Shown: one piece after another, positions 60,701-64,000 of the stretch
Position numbering within the stretch: the stretch's first letter is position 1
Layout: every line of letters begins with the position of its first letter
DNA from: Panagrolaimus kolymaensis
Lineage: Eukaryota; Nematoda; Chromadorea; Rhabditida; Panagrolaimidae
Direction: 5' to 3'
Length of the DNA stretch: 64,000 nt
Assembly (NCBI GenBank): GCA_028622995.1
Contig: JAJQJQ010000015.1
Span: 3,410,001 to 3,474,000, forward strand
The notes under the pieces: generated by a model
The model's input: the letters and a program-made list of their open reading frames with translations, nothing else
Told to the model about the DNA's origin: nothing
Database searches by the model: none
Made by a program: the position numbers and the translations under genes

Positions 60701-62780
60701 GAAGGGACTGATCACATTGTTTCAACGTTTGGTATGCGTCGTATGCTCGTCCTTTCCTGCGAAACTTGGCGTTGCGATGAGCCGATTTCAATGGTTGGTG
60801 ATATTGGATGTGGTAAAACGACGGCTGCTCAATTTCTCTCTGATGGCAAACTTTTAAGTATTAATTATCACGAACGTACTGAAACGTCTGACCTTCTTGT
60901 TTCTATTCGACCTAATGCTAATGGTAGCTTCTTTTGGCAAGATGGTGTTGTTGTACAAGCAATGAAAACTAGATCTAAGCTACTTATTGATGATATTTCG
61001 CTTGCTTCTGATTCTGTCCTTGAAAGATTAAATCCTTTATATGAATCATCTAGAACCATCTTATTAACCGACTCTGGAGCTGATGCTCAAAACGTTACTG
61101 CTCATTCAGGTTTTCAAGTTATTGCAACAATGAATCCTGGTACTGATTATGGCAAAAAAGAACTCACGAAGACACTCAGAAATCGTTTTACCGAAATTTG
61201 GTGCAGCTGTGATCATGCTGTTGAAGACATCAAAGTGATTATTACTGGAAGAATAGCAATATTGGATCACACAGCTGACGAAGAAGTGAAACATGTTATT
61301 AATGGAATTGTTGGATTCTTTATTAATTTTACCGAAAATTTCAATCATTTTCCCTACTGTTTTCTCTATTCGTAATATCATTGCTGCTGTTGATCTTTTC
61401 TTTGCTTGTTAAACTATGGCTGAACTTTCGACTCATAGCGGTTTGGTTAACTCCCTCATTGGAGCTTTTGTGGATTCAATTGGTGTTCTCTCTGCTCGAA
61501 CTTACAATCCTTTGAAGTTAAAAAAGAAATGTCATCAAATGGTAAGTATTTTTTTGTTGCGTAAATCCTAGTAATTATGGTAGTTTTTAGGTTTTTTCTA
61601 TTGCTAAAAAACATCAAATTATTCCTGTTGTGGAACTTGAAATTAATCAAAAGCCGTATTCTGTAATTTTTGGAGGATTTCCTGTTGAACTTGGAAGCTT
61701 TGCACCAGAAAACATACAACATTATTCTTTTTCGACTCCTACTACCGAACAAAATCCTCTTCGAGTTGTTCGAGCACTCTTAAAAGCCATTATGCTTGAA
61801 GGAAGTCCTGGTGCTGGTAAATCCTATCTTATTGTTGCGTTCGCTAAAGTAACGGGCCAACGACTTGTGCGTTTAAATTTGAGCGATCAAACCGACCTTG
61901 CTGATTTGTTTGGACACGATGTACCTATTTCTAAACCTGATGGAAGTGTTTCGTTTGAATGGCAAGATGGTCCAGTTCTAAAGGCTATCAAAGAAGGTTC
62001 ATGGATTTTACTTGACGAAGTTTGTTTATTTTCATATTTACTGTTTAAAACTTTTATTTTGTTTTTTAGCTAAATTTGGCTCATCAATCATTGCTTGAAG
62101 GATTAAACTCTTGTTTTGATTTTCGTCAGGAGTTATTCATTGCTGAATTAAATAAGAAGTTTGTAATCAATTCTGATCAATGTCGATTTTTTGCTTGCCA
62201 AAATCCTCAAACTCAAGGTGGTAACAGACGGGCTTTACCTAAATCATTTTTGAACAGCTTTACTTCTGTAAGTTTCTGCTTTTTCTTTTTTGCTTTTATA
62301 TAATTCACTTTCAGATTTACATTCAACAATTTGGTCCGCAAGATTTTTCTTTGATTTTTAACCAAGAATTACCAGACTCCAGATTAATAATTGAAAATAT
62401 GATCCGATTCAAAGATGAAATGCAACTGCTTGTAAAAAAGAATGTCCTGGTGTTGAATTCGAATTTAATATGCGTGATCTTCTTTGTTGGGCACAATTTA
62501 TCCAAGAATTTCATGATATTTCTGTTGGAGCTGAAACTCTTTACATCAATCGCTTACCATCATTGCCTCTTCAACATTCTGCACGACCATGTTTTGGTAA
62601 AATTTTTGGTATTGTACAAATTTTCGTGAATTCACTTCAACTACGGATGCTCAAGACACTCATTCCTTCACTTTTTGATAATCTTCTTTTCAATCAAAAC
62701 AAAACTGATATTTTTGGATTATTGTCTTATGCTTCAAAATATTATCATTTGGATGAAATATTCAATAAATGAATGTTACA
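57715..62780 (+). pseudogene. mdn-1: midasin (MDN1/Rea1) main fragment, AAA modules 2-5, disrupted
   Basis: An open start (MANYQSSINSTNDG) leads into helical sequence, then successive midasin pieces in order. LFTCTNPASDTRKKKLP with RTRFTELFVYEP is at about 59.58-59.70 kb. EGETSAGKTSMIMNLA plus RINNHEHTYVQKY is at 60.1-60.4 kb, where the Walker A is split by an intron. VGDIGCGKTTAAQFL, ISLASDSVLERLNPLYE and ATMNPGTDYGKKELTKTLRN are at 60.73-61.2 kb. EGSPGAGKSYLIVAFAKVTG, LSDQTDLADLFGHD and NLAHQSLLEGLNSC are at 61.8-62.2 kb. The Walker A motifs and sensor blocks are individually well conserved, yet stops and frameshifts recur (for example after NICNT near 58272, and in the 58.5-59.3 kb stretch). 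No sixth module, MIDAS domain or D/E-rich region follows. A partial, decayed copy; an intact gene must exist elsewhere. Confidence 0.75.
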
Positions 62781-62896
62781 ATTGAAGGTCTACGTATTTC
62801 CTTTTGTTCATTAAATTTCACGTTCTATTTTCAGGTTTGACAGTGCAGATGTATCAAATAATGATGTGAAAAAAGCTTTTGTTTATGGTATGCGAA

Positions 62897-62940
62897 ATAG
62901 GTGGAAACGCCTATAGCAGTATCATAACAAAGTAATACTG
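62897..62940 (+). ncRNA. two hairpins preceding the second hammerhead-like motif
   Basis: 62897-62914 forms ATAGGTG-GAAA-CGCCTAT, a 7-bp stem with a GNRA tetraloop. 62917-62922 CAGTAT pairs with 62935-62940 ATACTG. They lie 10 nt upstream of the hammerhead-like core and may belong to the same RNA. Confidence 0.5.
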
Positions 62941-62949
62941 TAACATGAA

Positions 62950-63031
62950 ACTCAGCCGCTGAAGAGCGTTACAGCATTTCATCCAAGTGTCCGGCTGAGT
63001 CGTTTCTTGTTTTTAACGGCGAAACACTTGG
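62950..63031 (+). ncRNA. hammerhead-like ribozyme with permuted (pseudoknotted) strand order
   Basis: Core: CTGAAGA 62959-62965 (CUGANGA), UH = TC 62990-62991 and GAAA 63021-63024. Stem I: ACTCAGCCG 62950-62958 with CGGCTGAGT 62992-63000, 9 bp perfect. Stem III: CCAAGTG 62983-62989 with CACTTGG 63025-63031, 7 bp perfect, plus T62990-A63024. Stem II: GCGTTA 62966-62971 with TAACGGC 63014-63020, 6 bp with one bulged G. All invariant hammerhead core bases and the G10.1-C11.1 and C15.2-G16.2 pairs are present. Strand order is I-CUGANGA-II, III-UH-I, II-GAAA-III, so all three helices interleave. Linkers are 11 and 13 nt. Predicted cleavage is 3' of C62991. No RT gene is adjacent. Confidence 0.75.
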
Positions 63032-63179
63032 TTGTTCTTTATTTGTATTATTTTTTGTCGATTTTAATAAATGTTAGTAAAATTGTTTGTAGAAGAAAGC
63101 TATAAAAAATATCTTACTTGCTTCATTACAAATATATTAAATATCCTTTCTTTTTATTATAAATTTTGTATTGTTGTGC

Positions 63180-63277
63180 TGGATATTTGTTTATCAAATA
63201 AGAAATTTGATATGAGCCCTCTAACCACGTCACGGTTTCCAACTTCTAGAGGGTTTAGTTTTTGTTAACGGGGAACC
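63180..63277 (+). repeat. structured direct repeat, copy 1
   Basis: Matches 63520-63586 (TTTATCAA..., GCCCTCTAACC, AGGTTTCC/CGGTTTCC). Hairpin TATCAAAT/ATTTGATA (63192-63212) is followed by CCCTCTA 63217-63223 pairing with TAGAGGG 63247-63253, and GGTTTCC 63234-63240 pairing with GGGAACC 63271-63277; the last two stems interleave. Confidence 0.6.
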
Positions 63278-63380
63278 AATGCATGCGCAAAACAAACCCC
63301 TGATGACTCTCATTCAGGAAAATCATCAAACAGCAGCCAGCGTGGGAACTTATTAAGGAGATCAACCGCCGCCGGAAGCA

Positions 63381-63510
63381 AGCATTAATGCGTTTATTGA
63401 CAATGGCAAAGAGTATTCATTCAGGAGAATCATAAGCCGAAAGTCAGCATTAATGAATTTGTCGACAATGGCAAAGAGTACTCATTCAGGAGAGTCATAA
63501 GCCGGGAGCC
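63381..63510. repeat. 65-bp tandem repeat, two copies
   Basis: Units start AGCATTAATG at 63381 and 63446 and share TGACAATGGCAAAGAGTA or the variant with CGACAATGG, then CATTCAGGAGA and TCATAAGCCG. A partial related stretch (CTCATTCAGGA) precedes them at about 63308. Confidence 0.85.
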
Positions 63511-63519
63511 AACAACACT

Positions 63520-63586
63520 GGATATTGGTTTATCAAAAAATTGATAATAAGCCCTCTAACCGCGGCAAGGTTTCCAGTGACTAGAG
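63520..63586 (+). repeat. structured direct repeat, copy 2
   Basis: Diverged, shorter copy of 63180-63277. The first hairpin is kept with a different length (TATCAA 63531-63536 with TTGATA 63541-63546), as is CTCTA/TAGAG (63554-63558 with 63582-63586). The downstream GGGAACC arm is not seen. Confidence 0.55.
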
Positions 63587-63602
63587 AGAATGTTTTTAGT
63601 AA

Positions 63603-63835
63603 GAGCAGTATCAGCAGCTTCACCAACAACGGCATCATCTTGATAGAGTTTCACGAAGTTAAGCATAAACATCTTGATTATGTCTTCCAAACGCGGCGAT
63701 ACCAAGTCCTAAGCATGCACCATGACGAACACAAGCGGCTGTAGCACTAGCAAATTGATTTTGAAGATAATCGATGACATTAGCACTACCATGATTGGCT
63801 TCGTTGAAAAATGATTAACCATCGTTGATATTTCC
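63603..63835 (-). pseudogene. rpn-2: RPN2/PSMD1 fragment, inverted second copy
   Basis: On the minus strand the sequence reads VIDYLQNQFASATAACVRHG, then ACLGLGIAAFGRHNQDVYAK and LYQDDAVVGEAAD, the same PC-repeat region as 54171-54779. The homology extends upstream on the minus strand through the intron-like stretch to about 63880. It is open where the other copy has a stop, but it ends abruptly at about 63603, so it is also a fragment. Confidence 0.75.
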
Positions 63836-64000
63836 AAAAAGGTTTTGAGTTTGATATGTTGCTTGTTTTCTAAAATTCAAAAATATTATATGGTAAAAAG
63901 CAATAATAATAAAAAAAAAAACAAAAATAAAATCGGAAATCTTCCGCTAGCAACAGCTCTTGCTGATCTTCCCAAATTTTTTCTAATTGATTCGGTGTAA
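63836..64000. other. window end
   Basis: Intron-like flank of the RPN2 fragment, then A-rich DNA. The last bases (minus-strand reading PNQLEKIWEDQQELL) could start another exon that continues past the window. Confidence 0.3.

Noticed and set aside
62950..63031. HDV-like ribozyme (GGCGAA before a 3' stem strand)
   Set aside because: The GGCGAA match and interleaved stems are suggestive, but the P3 hairpin is missing between the second and third strands and the hammerhead core explains every motif.
63300..63322. CTGATGA followed by GAAAA at 63300-63322 as a third hammerhead
   Set aside because: Stem II would have 2 bp, and I found no stem I or UH strand that fits in any strand order.

Overview
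The window is nuclear DNA of a nematode. The strongest evidence is a pair of spliced-leader (SL) RNA genes at 46.6-47.2 kb, each with an SL1-type leader, a GT splice donor, an Sm site and a 3' hairpin. Other support: AT-rich sequence, many 45-60 nt introns ending in TTTTTAG or TTTCAG, splice acceptors just upstream of start codons as used for trans-splicing, and protein families typical of nematodes. A clade IV species such as a panagrolaimid is my guess from style only.

1-19 kb is a dense block of conserved genes: the 3' part of a JMJD6 hydroxylase, an L7Ae-fold protein (RPP38-like), DAD1 and ABT1/ESF2 in an operon-like pair, a compact VPS13D-like gene lacking the middle of the family protein, the histone H3.3 chaperone HIRA, an unidentified acidic protein, and an Xaa-Pro aminopeptidase. 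19.2-32.7 kb holds a full-length VPS13D gene (27 exons, 3398 codons) on the opposite strand, an inverted paralogue of the compact one. One of its exons is split by an intact 1.75 kb LTR element with no coding capacity (TRIM type). 33.9-46.3 kb holds a BTB protein, a TTAA-flanked foldback element, TFG-1, an I-BAR (MTSS1-like) protein, a small mucin-like membrane protein and a Dicer-type helicase-like protein whose ATPase motifs look lost.

From 46.6 kb the DNA is gene-poor and repeat-rich: the two SL RNA genes, a decayed Penelope-like retroelement, a broken zinc-finger-like ORF, and about 10 kb of disrupted midasin (MDN1) sequence mixed with a proteasome RPN2 fragment that recurs in inverted form at the end of the window.

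The most unusual signals are two short RNA motifs, at 50.1 kb (just 3' of the Penelope-like ORF) and 62.95 kb. Each contains the complete hammerhead-ribozyme core (CUGANGA, GAAA, UH) with all three helices formed directly against the core. In both, the three strands run in the order stem I-CUGANGA-stem II / stem III-UH-stem I / stem II-GAAA-stem III. The known type I, II and III hammerheads are circular permutations of the other possible order, so both motifs would be pseudoknotted hammerheads. Their sequences differ, but they share the same strand order.

Exon boundaries were chosen by hand from GT/AG sites, reading phase and comparison of the two VPS13D copies. For every multi-exon gene given with exon limits the coding length came out as a multiple of three.
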